Positions 24,621 to 32,695 of a stretch of 44,004 nt of DNA are shown here, in pieces; the stretch's first letter is position 1, and every line of letters begins with the position of its first letter. Below the pieces are notes generated by a model, which was not told the origin of the DNA, searched no databases, and worked only from the letters and a program-made list of their open reading frames with translations. Source of the DNA: CAZYPH01 sp964649095. Lineage in GTDB: Bacteria > Bdellovibrionota > UBA1018 > UBA923. The translations under genes and the position numbers were made by a program. The DNA lies in the NCBI GenBank assembly GCA_964649095.1, contig CAZYPH010000006.1:1-44004 (forward strand). Reading direction: 5' to 3'.

Positions 24621-25016
24621 TTAATTCTCTCTCGCGTCGGCAGCACGGTCTGATGCTGAAACCTCTTCACCGTTTACTTCTGCCTTAAGAATTTGTGAGG
24701 GTTTAAATGTCAAAACCCGTCGTGCCGAGATCGTGATGGCCTCACCCGTCTGCGGGTTACGCCCCGTGCGCGCCCGTTTATCGCGTACTACAAAATTTCC
24801 AAAACCACTGATCTTGATTTTCTCACCACTAGCCATTTTGTCTTTCATGGTATCAAAGATCATCTCAACTACATCTTGAGCTTCTTTTTTTGCCCCACCC
24901 AATTTGCCATGAATCGCATCAATGAGATCCGCTTTGGTAAGAGTGTTTCCAGAAGAGGTGTTTTTTGGTTTTACACGACCAGCGCCTGTTTTTTTTTCGG
25001 AGTTATCAGCCATCAT
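24621..25016 (-). CDS. ihfA: Integration host factor subunit alpha (HU/IHF family)
   Basis: This nucleoid protein bends DNA. The family core starts at about residue 27 (TLTKADLIDAIHGKLG) and includes GEKIKISGFGNFVVRDKRAR and the DNA-arm signature GRNPQTGEAITISARRVLTFKPS. The Pro in the NPQTG arm inserts into the DNA minor groove. Length is 131 aa against about 95-100 usual, because of a 25-residue Lys/Ser/Thr-rich N-terminal extension and an acidic C-terminal tail. The alpha assignment comes from position after pheT, as in other proteobacteria; HU versus IHF cannot be settled by eye. Two adjacent ATG codons (25016, 25013) are equivalent. It is the sixth gene in the infC string. Confidence 0.9.
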   Translation of the reverse strand: MMADNSEKKTGAGRVKPKNTSSGNTLTKADLIDAIHGKLGGAKKEAQDVVEMIFDTMKDKMASGEKIKISGFGNFVVRDKRARTGRNPQTGEAITISARRVLTFKPSQILKAEVNGEEVSASDRAADAREN

Positions 25017-25120
25017 AAGTAATAGGATAACAACCCTTGTTTATTTTAAAAGTAGAATCTAGCAGACCGCCTCGTGCAATTAAATGACGCGACGCTATAA
25101 ATATAATCTATTCACTAAAA

Positions 25121-27643
25121 CTAGAGTGTACGTAAAACAACCGAGAGCTCTTTTTCTAAGGCCGCTAGAACCTTCTGACAGACCGAGTCAACTTCAACAT
25201 CTTGCAATGTGTGCTCTTGCGAAGCAAAGGTCATCGCCACCGAAAGGCTTCGTAACCCATGTGGAATCTTCTCGCCCCGATAGACATCCACAAGACGCAC
25301 GTCTTGTAATAATGGACGGCCGTTTTTTTGAATAGTTGTCACTACTTTATCTACGCCTAAAACATCGGGTGCTAACAATGAAAAATCACGTTCGACTTTT
25401 GGAAACTTTGAAATGGGCTGCACTTTTAACTTATCTTTGCCTAAGTCCAACACACGCCCAAAATCAATTTCGAAAAAGTAAATCGGCTGACGGAGCTTTT
25501 CTTTGTTTTCAATCTCAGGATGAATTCTTCCAATAACACCACAAGAACCTTTACCTAATGCGATTGCATAGGATTGAAACGGATGCACAAGGTTCAATGA
25601 AGCGTCGGACAAAGCTTCGGGCAAATCCTGCATACGCACTGTAGGGCTGCGATTGATCGATAGCACATTTTCTAAAATTCCTTTTATATCGTAAAAATCA
25701 TAGGTGTCGTCTTGCGAGGCTAGACCGTTACGTAAACTGCGACCCGCGGCTACTACACACAACGTCAGAGTCTCTCTGACGCCTGTTTCACTCGCCGTAT
25801 CAGCGACAAATGTGGGACGCAATTCAAACAAACGCACGTCGCGCTCTTGGTGACGAATCGCAAATAAATAGTTCTCTAAAACGCCGGGCAACAGGGTTGA
25901 TTTCAAGGTGGCAAATTCTTCGTTAAGAGGATTTTTTAACGGCACACGCCCTAACTGTTTTTTCTCGCCATCAACAACTAACTTCGAAAATGCTGCCACG
26001 GTATCATCGCGTGTGAAGGCAAAATTAACCACCTCACAAAAACCAGCGGATACAAGATACTGCTTTGACTTCGCAATTTTTTGATAACGCTGATTTGTTT
26101 TTTGACTCAGGTCATTTGACATTGGAAAATGCCGTAACTGCGGCACTATCCCTGGTACGGTATCAAAGCCTTTTACACGCAAAATCTCTTCAGCCACATC
26201 TTCGAACGAATGCACGTCGTTACGATACGACGGCACCTCAACATCGAACGTATCTGCTGACGCGGTATTTAATACGCGAAAGCCAATACTTTTTAAAATC
26301 GACTCGGCTTCTGTGAATAGTAACGGCTGTGAAAATCCTAAAAAACGATTCACGGCGGCGAGTGCCACACGAATGGGTGGCACGCCTAATGCCGCACTAC
26401 CTGCATTCTGGGCCACAACACTACCTGAGGCTAACGTAGCTCCTGCGATATCTGCCATCAAAAGGGCTGCACGATCTAACGCCACTGAAACCATACGGCT
26501 ATCGATCTTACGTTCAAAACGATACGAAGAATCCGAACTCAATCCTAATTGTTTACACGTCTTACGCACCGAACGCGCATCAAACTCAGCAGCCTCTAAC
26601 AAGACCGCCGTAGTCGCATCGGTCACTTGTGATGCACTACCACCCATTACCCCAGCAACAGCCAAGGCCTGGTTGCTGTCGGCGATCACCATATTTCGAT
26701 CCGTCAACTCGCGCGTTTCGCCATTTAACAACACGATCGATTCGCCTGATTTCGCTTGCCGAACGACAATCTGTGTAGGCCCTTCGTTTTTTTTAAGGTG
26801 CCCCCAATCAAACGCATGCAACGGCGTACCAAGGTCAAATAAAATATAATTAGTCACATCAACGATGTTGTTTATTGAACGCACACCAATCGACTCTAAA
26901 CGCCGCTTTAGCCACTGTGGCGATTCTTTAACAACAACACCAGTTAAGACACGGCACGAGTACTGCTTACAAACATCCGTTTCTACTGACACCCGCACAA
27001 AATCACTCGTTTTTTTATCAGCACTCTCCCGCTGAGCCACCTGATGTACTAGGTGTTCGTGCGTTTGTAGCGTTAGATCGTATAGACTCAATACCTCACG
27101 CGCGATGCCGATGTGCGAGTTACAGTCGCCTCTATTTGGCGTGACATTCAATTCAAACAAAATATCATTTTTATTTTGATACTCAGCAAAGGGCTTTCCA
27201 ACTGGTGCTTCGGCCGGAAGCAACATGATACCTTCCGACTCTGCGGCGAGCCCCAACTCAACCTCAGAACAAAGCATCCCAAACGACTCAACGCCTCTGA
27301 TTTTACCTTTCTGAATTTTTAAACCATTGGGTAATTCAGCACCAATCATCGACAGCACAACTTTATCGCCCGATTTCATGTTCTGGGCTCCACAGACAAT
27401 CTGCAAAGTTTCACTGCCTGTGTTTACTTGGCAGAGCGAAAGACGATCGGAGTCTGGGTGTTTATCGCGTGTTACCAAATGCGCTACGATTACGTTTTTA
27501 AATGCGCGCGCTTCGTCTGTAATGCCCTCAACTTCGAGGCCCCTTGCCGTCAGGCGTTCTGCAAACTTTTTAGAATCACTGCGAATATCTGCGACTACAT
27601 TTTCTGGTAAATAATCAGCCAACCAATTTAAACTAATTTTCAT
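25121..27643 (-). CDS. pheT: Phenylalanyl-tRNA synthetase beta subunit
   Basis: PheT (840 aa) forms the alpha2-beta2 enzyme with PheS and handles tRNA-Phe binding and editing. The N-terminal MKISLNWLADYLPE leads to a tRNA-binding (EMAP-like) domain with VIVAHLVTRDKHPDSDRLSL (about 50-69). The B3/B4 editing domain shows SINNIVDVTNYILFDLGTPL. The B5 domain and a catalytic-like domain with the RYQKIAKSKQYLVSAGFCEV segment follow. The FDX-ACB anticodon-binding domain ends the protein (SKFPKVERDFSLLAPD onward). Length is slightly above the usual ~800. It starts 5 bp after the pheS stop. Confidence 0.98.
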   Translation of the reverse strand: MKISLNWLADYLPENVVADIRSDSKKFAERLTARGLEVEGITDEARAFKNVIVAHLVTRDKHPDSDRLSLCQVNTGSETLQIVCGAQNMKSGDKVVLSMIGAELPNGLKIQKGKIRGVESFGMLCSEVELGLAAESEGIMLLPAEAPVGKPFAEYQNKNDILFELNVTPNRGDCNSHIGIAREVLSLYDLTLQTHEHLVHQVAQRESADKKTSDFVRVSVETDVCKQYSCRVLTGVVVKESPQWLKRRLESIGVRSINNIVDVTNYILFDLGTPLHAFDWGHLKKNEGPTQIVVRQAKSGESIVLLNGETRELTDRNMVIADSNQALAVAGVMGGSASQVTDATTAVLLEAAEFDARSVRKTCKQLGLSSDSSYRFERKIDSRMVSVALDRAALLMADIAGATLASGSVVAQNAGSAALGVPPIRVALAAVNRFLGFSQPLLFTEAESILKSIGFRVLNTASADTFDVEVPSYRNDVHSFEDVAEEILRVKGFDTVPGIVPQLRHFPMSNDLSQKTNQRYQKIAKSKQYLVSAGFCEVVNFAFTRDDTVAAFSKLVVDGEKKQLGRVPLKNPLNEEFATLKSTLLPGVLENYLFAIRHQERDVRLFELRPTFVADTASETGVRETLTLCVVAAGRSLRNGLASQDDTYDFYDIKGILENVLSINRSPTVRMQDLPEALSDASLNLVHPFQSYAIALGKGSCGVIGRIHPEIENKEKLRQPIYFFEIDFGRVLDLGKDKLKVQPISKFPKVERDFSLLAPDVLGVDKVVTTIQKNGRPLLQDVRLVDVYRGEKIPHGLRSLSVAMTFASQEHTLQDVEVDSVCQKVLAALEKELSVVLRTL

Positions 27644-27648
27644 AAATC

Positions 27649-28707
27649 TTATAACCCCGAAAACTGCCGTAAAAAGCGCACATCATTTTCATATAAAGTA
27701 CGAAGGTCTGGAATTCCAAATTTCAACATCGCAATACGCTCAATGCCCATACCAAAGGCAAAACCAGATACTTCGTCTGCATCATACCCAACCGCTTCAA
27801 ATACTTTGCGATGGACCATGCCACCACCCAAAATCTCTAACCAACCGGTCTCTTTGCATACGCGGCAGCCTTTTCCGGCGCAGTTAAAACAAGTGACATC
27901 GACCTCAGCACCGGGCTCTACAAATGGAAAATAACTAGGCCGCACGCGCGTTTTTGTTTGAGGACCAAACATCTGAATGGCAAAAAATTCTAACGCTCCA
28001 CGCAACTCAGCAAAACTTACGTTCGCATCGACATACAACCCTTCGATTTGGTGAAACATCGGAGTATGGGTCATGTCATAATCACTACGAAACACAGCCC
28101 CTGGGCATATCACACGCACTGGTGGTTTTTTACGCGCTAACATGCTGCGAATCTGAACCGGTGATGTATGTGTTCGCATTACAACATTCGACTTAATGTT
28201 GTCGGGCAAATAAAAGGTATCTTGCATGTCACGCGCCGGATGATCATCGGCCATATTCAGCGCTTCAAAGTTGTTAAACTCGGTGTCGACTTCCGGGCCC
28301 TCCGCTAATTCGAACCCAATTTTTGAAAAAATAGATACCAACTCATCCATGACAATACTAATCGGGTGGCGCGCACCAAGCATGGTTCCCCGACCAGGGA
28401 AGCCACTATCCAAACGCTCGGCCATGAGTTTTATATTCAGGGCCTGAGCTTCAAGTAGAGTTCGTTTTTCTATATAAGCATTTTCTAATATTCTTTTTAC
28501 TTCATTGGCCACAGCGCCAATTTTTGGACGGTCTTCGGCACTGGCCTGCCTTAACACCTGCAACGCCTGCGATAATTTGCCCTTCTTAGACAAAAATTCG
28601 GTGTCTAACGCTAGCAACTGCTCAAGAGTGTCACTTTTGGATAAACGAGCCAAAAAATCAGCCTGTATTTCAGCCAAATGCTGGGATGTTTGTTCAAATA
28701 AATTCAT
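27649..28707 (-). CDS. pheS: Phenylalanyl-tRNA synthetase alpha subunit
   Basis: PheS (352 aa) carries the class II catalytic core that makes phenylalanyl-adenylate. The N-terminal coiled coil spans about residues 1-90. The core shows GTMLGARHPISIVMDELVS, EGPEVDTEFNNFEALNMADD, HPARDMQDTFYL, RTHTSPVQIRSML, and the C-terminal motif 3 GFAFGMGIERIAMLKFGI. A CFNCAGKGCRVCK cysteine cluster (around residue 275) is common in bacterial PheS. The ATG at 28707 has no Shine-Dalgarno sequence and lies only 17 nt after the T-run of an intrinsic terminator, so expression probably depends on read-through or on a near-leaderless start. Confidence 0.98.
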   Translation of the reverse strand: MNLFEQTSQHLAEIQADFLARLSKSDTLEQLLALDTEFLSKKGKLSQALQVLRQASAEDRPKIGAVANEVKRILENAYIEKRTLLEAQALNIKLMAERLDSGFPGRGTMLGARHPISIVMDELVSIFSKIGFELAEGPEVDTEFNNFEALNMADDHPARDMQDTFYLPDNIKSNVVMRTHTSPVQIRSMLARKKPPVRVICPGAVFRSDYDMTHTPMFHQIEGLYVDANVSFAELRGALEFFAIQMFGPQTKTRVRPSYFPFVEPGAEVDVTCFNCAGKGCRVCKETGWLEILGGGMVHRKVFEAVGYDADEVSGFAFGMGIERIAMLKFGIPDLRTLYENDVRFLRQFSGL

Positions 28708-28724
28708 AGTGTTTTGAAGAGTAT

Positions 28725-28774
28725 AAAAAAAAAGCGCTTCGGACTACATGTTCACCATGAAGTCTGAAGCGCTT
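28725..28774 (-). terminator. Intrinsic terminator/attenuator between rplT and pheS
   Basis: On the minus strand AAGCGCTTC, GACT and CATG pair successively with CATG, AGTC and GAAGCGCTT, broken by single mismatches, around a GTGAA loop. Nine T residues follow. The pheS ATG lies 17 nt past the T-run. No Phe-rich leader peptide like pheM is visible. A TATACT box (28725-28720) overlaps the T-run but lacks a good -35. Confidence 0.9.
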
Positions 28775-28820
28775 AATATTTTGCCGCGAAAACTAATTAA
28801 TACTAACTACAACAAAAGCA

Positions 28821-29171
28821 TTAAGCGTTCGCTGCGGTCTGGACCACTGTTGTAAAAGCTTGTGGATCAAAAATCGCTAAATCAGACAAAACCTTACGAT
28901 CTAAGCCAATATTAGCAACTTTTAAGCGATTAATTAAAGTTGAATAATTCAAACCATTCAACTCACAAGCCGCTGCCAAACGAGCAATCCACAATTGACG
29001 GAAATCACGTTTGCGTGCCTTGCGGTGAGCATAGGCATAACGAAGGGCACGATCCACCGCTTCAGAACCACGACGAATCGTATTCTTTCTACGGTGTGTA
29101 AAGCCTTCGGCTTTATCTAAAACTTTATTTCTTCTTCTGCGGGCTTTAAACCCGCGTTTGGCTCTTGGCAT
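28821..29171 (-). CDS. rplT: 50S ribosomal protein L20
   Basis: L20 (116 aa) binds 23S rRNA early in large-subunit assembly. The family opening PRAKRGFKARRRRNKVLDKAEG and the central RKARKRDFRQLWIARLAAAC helix are clear. In other bacteria L20 represses its own operon by binding mRNA; I did not identify such a site here. It is 21 bp downstream of rpmI and followed by a strong terminator before pheS. Length is normal. Confidence 0.98.
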   Translation of the reverse strand: MPRAKRGFKARRRRNKVLDKAEGFTHRRKNTIRRGSEAVDRALRYAYAHRKARKRDFRQLWIARLAAACELNGLNYSTLINRLKVANIGLDRKVLSDLAIFDPQAFTTVVQTAANA

Positions 29172-29192
29172 TATAAACTCCTAAGAATTAAT

Positions 29193-29393
29193 TTACGCGT
29201 ACGGCAAGCAGTCTTTTGCGTGCCCTGCACTAGAAGCGTGAACGTAAGCACCCGAACGCAACTTCAATTTATTTGAAGCATTTTTTCGGTGGCCTAGGTT
29301 GTGGCGTTTTCCAGCGTGCTTATATTTTACTTTTCCTGTTGCAGTAAGCTTGAAGCGTTTAGCTGCAGCTCTTTTTGTTTTTGCTTTTGGCAT
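29193..29393 (-). CDS. rpmI: 50S ribosomal protein L35
   Basis: L35 (66 aa) is a small basic large-subunit protein. MPKAKTKRAAAKRFKLTATG and the RHNLGHRKNASNKLKLR segment are standard. It lies between infC and rplT with gaps of 32 and 21 bp, the universal infC-rpmI-rplT order. An AGAGGG sequence is positioned just before the ATG on the minus strand (around 29399-29404). Nothing unusual was seen. Confidence 0.97.
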   Translation of the reverse strand: MPKAKTKRAAAKRFKLTATGKVKYKHAGKRHNLGHRKNASNKLKLRSGAYVHASSAGHAKDCLPYA

Positions 29394-29425
29394 AAAAACC
29401 CTCTTATCTCAAAACTTGCTAAATT

Positions 29426-30202
29426 TCAGGATTTTTTTGAAATTGGTGAAATAACAACGGATAGGCGTTTACCCTCCAATTTTGGCGGGGACTCTACCGT
29501 GCCTTTGTCTTTAACCATTTCAATCAATCGGTCTAATAATTTTCGGCCATTTTCAACGTAAGCAATTTCTCGTCCACGAAAGAGAACAGAGATCTTTGCT
29601 TTATCACCATCTTCTAAAAAGCCCAGAACGTTCTTAAATTTATAATCTAAGTCGTGTTCATCAGTCTGCGGACGAAGCTGAATTTCCTTCAACTTCATAA
29701 CAGTCTGCTTCTTTTTAGCTTCCTGTTCTTTCTTCTTCTTTTCGTACATAAATTTGCCATAATCAGCAATTTTACATACCGGCGGATCAGCCGTCGGCGA
29801 TACTTCCAGTAGATCTAAGCCCCGATCCTTAGCGGCTTTTACGGCCTCTACAACTGGTAAAATACCAATCATTTTGCCTGTTTCATCGATCACACGCACT
29901 TGCGATACGCCGCGAATACGTTCATTGACTCGAATGCCCCCGGTGTCACGTTGGTCTCGACCACGATACTCTCGTGGACCAGCACCCGGACCACCGCCCA
30001 TAGGCCTTGGCGGACGAGGCCCTCCAAAACCACCACCTGGACGAAAGCCTGGCGGTCGCGGCGCATTCGGATTGAAACCTGGCACGCTATTAACCGGACC
30101 GGGTTTGTTTACCGAAATTGTGGTCGTATTTGTGGAACTCGGGGTACTACCCCCAACTGTAATTTTGACACCACTTTTGGGTGGATTAATTGGAGCAGCG
30201 AT
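29426..30202 (-). CDS. infC: Translation initiation factor IF-3 with N-terminal extension, probable AUC start
   Basis: IF-3 ensures fidelity of start-codon selection and subunit separation. The conserved protein begins at about residue 90 (IRVNERIRGVSQVRVIDE) and runs through the N-domain (ADPPVCKIADYGKFMYEKKK), the linker, and the C-domain (RPQTDEHDLDYKFKNVLGFL; LFRGREIAYVENG). I extend the gene to an ATC codon at 30202-30200. It lies 8 nt after a perfect AGGAGG, the frame is open for all 39 codons between it and the first GTG (30085), and IF-3 genes characteristically use AUU, AUA or AUC starts for autoregulation. The product is 258 aa against about 175-180 usual. The extra N-terminus is Pro/Gly/Ser/Thr-rich, then Gly/Arg/Pro-rich. 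Confidence 0.9.
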   Translation of the reverse strand: MAAPINPPKSGVKITVGGSTPSSTNTTTISVNKPGPVNSVPGFNPNAPRPPGFRPGGGFGGPRPPRPMGGGPGAGPREYRGRDQRDTGGIRVNERIRGVSQVRVIDETGKMIGILPVVEAVKAAKDRGLDLLEVSPTADPPVCKIADYGKFMYEKKKKEQEAKKKQTVMKLKEIQLRPQTDEHDLDYKFKNVLGFLEDGDKAKISVLFRGREIAYVENGRKLLDRLIEMVKDKGTVESPPKLEGKRLSVVISPISKKS

Positions 30203-30210
30203 TCGAAAGT

Positions 30211-30216
30211 CCTCCT
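30211..30216 (-). promoter_or_regulatory. AGGAGG ribosome site deciding the infC AUC start
   Basis: On the minus strand AGGAGG is followed by ACTTTCGA (8 nt) and then ATC. No ATG, GTG or TTG lies at a suitable distance, so this site points to the ATC at 30202. Confidence 0.85.
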
Positions 30217-30237
30217 GAAAAAGTTGCTAGAATGCCA

Positions 30238-30266
30238 AAAGTAACACAGCTATCATGGCGCATCAA
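30238..30266 (-). promoter_or_regulatory. Possible promoter for the infC operon
   Basis: TTGATG (30266-30261) and TACTTT (30243-30238) are exactly 17 bp apart on the minus strand, in the 79-bp nadE-infC gap. The predicted start near 30231 gives a leader of about 29 nt containing the AGGAGG. The -10 match is weak. Confidence 0.35.
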
Positions 30267-30281
30267 TTGGTATTACTCACG

Positions 30282-32030
30282 CTACTTTTGGTGAAGGGTT
30301 GTCGCCGACGCCACACGTCGACCTATACCAAAGGCTTTATTGGAAATGCGGATTACAAAAGGCGCTTGAGCGCGTTTGAACTCGGACCGATGGATCAACG
30401 TTAAAACTTTTTGCACAACAGATGAATCGAAGCCCTTCTTTACAAGTTGCGCAGCTGAGAGGCCATACTCGAAATAGTACCGTAAAATTTGATCTAACAC
30501 CGGATACTCCGGCAGAGAGTCTGAGTCTTTTTGATTCGGCCGCAGTTCGGCTGACGGAGGTTTAGTTATGGTACTTTGGGGAATGACCTCTCCTAAAATT
30601 TCGTTGTAATACTCGGCCAAAGCATAGACCTGAGTTTTAAATACATCGCCAATCGGTGCCATTGCCCCAACCATGTCGCCATAAATCGTGGTGTAACCCA
30701 CTGAAAGTTCTGATTTATTGCCCGTAGCCAACGCCAAAGCATTTAACTTGTTTGCAGCCGTCATGACATAGAGCCCGCGTAAGCGCGCTTGTAGGTTCTC
30801 TTCGGCCAAACCAAAAACGCGCTCTTCTGAGGTTGGGTTCAAAAGTGGATCCAGTTCGAGAAGAATCGATTTGAAAACAAATTTGATAGGATGGATGTGC
30901 AAAACGAGTCCTAGATTTTTTGCGAGGGCCTCGGCGTCGATGACACTCCCAGCGCTTGAGAATGCACTCGGCATCGCTAGGCCAATGACGTTTTGAGGGC
31001 CTAAAACGCGCGTTGCGATGGTGGCCACTACGGCAGAATCAATACCACCAGACAATCCCAACACAGCCTTCGTAAAACCAGTACGTTTAAAATATTCGCG
31101 TAGACCACACTCAAGGGCTTGGGCCAGGAGGGCGCTCTCAGCAGCAGTGTGGGCAACTACTGGTTCGGGCGGACTAGTCGTATCAGCCACTAGAACGGAT
31201 TCTTCAAATACTGGAGCACTGGCCGCTATACAACCGTCCGCACGCATGACAAAAGACGAACCGTCAAACACTACACTATCAACAGCACCTACATGGTTAA
31301 CGTAGAAAACAGGCCGCCGAAAATACCGCGCAGCGGCTTCACGGCGAGCTTGTTTTCCCACTGCAAACGGCGACGAGGACAGATTGAGGATAATAGCATC
31401 GGGGGCTGCTGTAAGCCCCATAGACCATGTTTTCGGACCTGACGGGTATAACAGAGTCGGCGGCGACTCAGACGTAGCAGGCGAAATCGACTGAGAATAT
31501 TCGTTTACTGGCTGCGTGGGCGCCCATAAGTCTTCGCAAATACTCAGTAAAAAATTTTGATTGTTAAACCTAAAAGACGTGATCGATGCGCCTGCAGAAA
31601 AATAACGCGATTCATCAAAGATGTCGTAATCCGGCAAGAAACACTTGTGGTGCTGAGCCAAAAATTGGCCCGTTTTTGTTTCGATGACTAGGGCGGAATT
31701 GAAGGGCTTAAAGCATCGTTCTGCGCCCGCTGCTTGATTGGTTGTAGGTGCCCCAACAATGACAAGCTCTGGTAGATTAGAAGCATCAGTTTGAAGCAAG
31801 GAAATTAAGCGGGAGAGGGCCTGTGCACCAAGGTCTTGAAAGTCAGCGCGGCATAATAAATCATAGGGTGGGTATCCCGTCAGGCACAGCTCAGGAAACA
31901 CGGCGATGTGAGCCCCTTGGCGTAGGGCATCGCGAGCAAATTTCAGAATTTGTTGAATATTAAAATCAAAATCGCCGACTAACGAGCGTATTTGGCAGAG
32001 AGCGACCTTAGTAGCTTGGATTTGTGACAT
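30282..32030 (-). CDS. nadE: Glutamine-dependent NAD+ synthetase
   Basis: NadE (582 aa) amidates nicotinic acid adenine dinucleotide to NAD+, using glutamine-derived ammonia. The N-terminal nitrilase-type glutaminase domain has the triad E47 (AVFPELCLTGYPPYDLL), K129 (HHKCFLPDYDIFDE) and C165 (LLSICEDLW). The C-terminal ammonia-dependent synthetase has the PP-loop LGLSGGIDSAV (SGGIDS at 327-332), plus ATGNKSELSVGYTTIYGDMVG. A Ser/Pro-rich loop at about 175-200 is an insertion in the glutaminase domain. The gene is separated from ndk by a terminator and a 151-bp gap, so it is its own unit upstream of infC. The family call is certain. Confidence 0.98.
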   Translation of the reverse strand: MSQIQATKVALCQIRSLVGDFDFNIQQILKFARDALRQGAHIAVFPELCLTGYPPYDLLCRADFQDLGAQALSRLISLLQTDASNLPELVIVGAPTTNQAAGAERCFKPFNSALVIETKTGQFLAQHHKCFLPDYDIFDESRYFSAGASITSFRFNNQNFLLSICEDLWAPTQPVNEYSQSISPATSESPPTLLYPSGPKTWSMGLTAAPDAIILNLSSSPFAVGKQARREAAARYFRRPVFYVNHVGAVDSVVFDGSSFVMRADGCIAASAPVFEESVLVADTTSPPEPVVAHTAAESALLAQALECGLREYFKRTGFTKAVLGLSGGIDSAVVATIATRVLGPQNVIGLAMPSAFSSAGSVIDAEALAKNLGLVLHIHPIKFVFKSILLELDPLLNPTSEERVFGLAEENLQARLRGLYVMTAANKLNALALATGNKSELSVGYTTIYGDMVGAMAPIGDVFKTQVYALAEYYNEILGEVIPQSTITKPPSAELRPNQKDSDSLPEYPVLDQILRYYFEYGLSAAQLVKKGFDSSVVQKVLTLIHRSEFKRAQAPFVIRISNKAFGIGRRVASATTLHQK

Positions 32031-32110
32031 AGCTACTAGAGCGTAAAATAGTCACCCAAGAAAAACCAAAATAAAACGTTCGTTCCGTCATGCAACACGC
32101 ACAAGGGAAC

Positions 32111-32144
32111 AAAAAAACCAGGGCATTCTATAAGAACACCCTGG
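32111..32144 (-). terminator. Intrinsic terminator after ndk
   Basis: CCAGGG and TTCT pair with AGAA and CCCTGG in a hairpin (32118-32144), followed on the minus strand by seven T residues (32117-32111). It ends the icd-to-ndk gene string. Confidence 0.92.
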
Positions 32145-32181
32145 CCAATACTATATATAAAAAATGAGACCTATAGACCGC

Positions 32182-32610
32182 TTAGAAGCGGCCAAGCACT
32201 TCTGAACGATCAAAGAAGTACGCGATTTCACGCTCGGCAGATTTAGCAGAGTCGGAGCCGTGCACAGCATTGGCTTCGATGTTATCGGCAAAGTCTTTAC
32301 GAATAGTACCTGGAGCCGCTTTAGCCGGATCAGTAGCGCCCATGATTTCGCGGTTCAACATAACGGCATTTTCGCCCTCAAGAACCATCAACAGTACAGG
32401 CCCTGATGTCATGAACTGCACTAAAGAGCCAAAAAAAGGACGGTCTTTGTGTTCGATATAAAAACCTTCTGCTTTTTCTTTTGAAAGACGCGTGAGTTTT
32501 GCGGCTGCAACACGTAAGCCTTTATCTTCAAAACGGCTAATAATTGCGCCCACAGCGTTCTTAGCTACAGCGTTGGGTTTGATGATCGAAAATGTTTTTT
32601 CTAACGACAT
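32182..32610 (-). CDS. ndk: Nucleoside diphosphate kinase
   Basis: Ndk (142 aa) transfers phosphate between nucleoside di- and triphosphates through a phosphohistidine. The active site NAVHGSDS places the catalytic His at residue 117, and TFSIIKPNAV opens the protein as usual. YIEHKDRPFF and IMGATDPAKAAPGTIRKDF are the other family segments. The ribosome site TAGGAG lies upstream of the ATG. It follows sucD by 85 bp on the same strand; GTP or ATP made by succinyl-CoA synthetase is a natural substrate, which may explain the linkage. The length is standard. Confidence 0.98.
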   Translation of the reverse strand: MSLEKTFSIIKPNAVAKNAVGAIISRFEDKGLRVAAAKLTRLSKEKAEGFYIEHKDRPFFGSLVQFMTSGPVLLMVLEGENAVMLNREIMGATDPAKAAPGTIRKDFADNIEANAVHGSDSAKSAEREIAYFFDRSEVLGRF

Positions 32611-32695
32611 TGAAATAACTCCTAGATTTTTGAATTGAAAATATATTCAGCCACTTACCATACCTGGCCAAAAATAGCCGAAAAATGCGCGTTGT

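Noticed and set aside
30235..30291. 9-bp inverted repeat CCAAAAGTA/TACTTTTGG flanking the nadE-infC gap
   Set aside because: One arm is coding sequence at the nadE end, the spacer is 39 nt, and 9-bp arms at this distance are not unusual.
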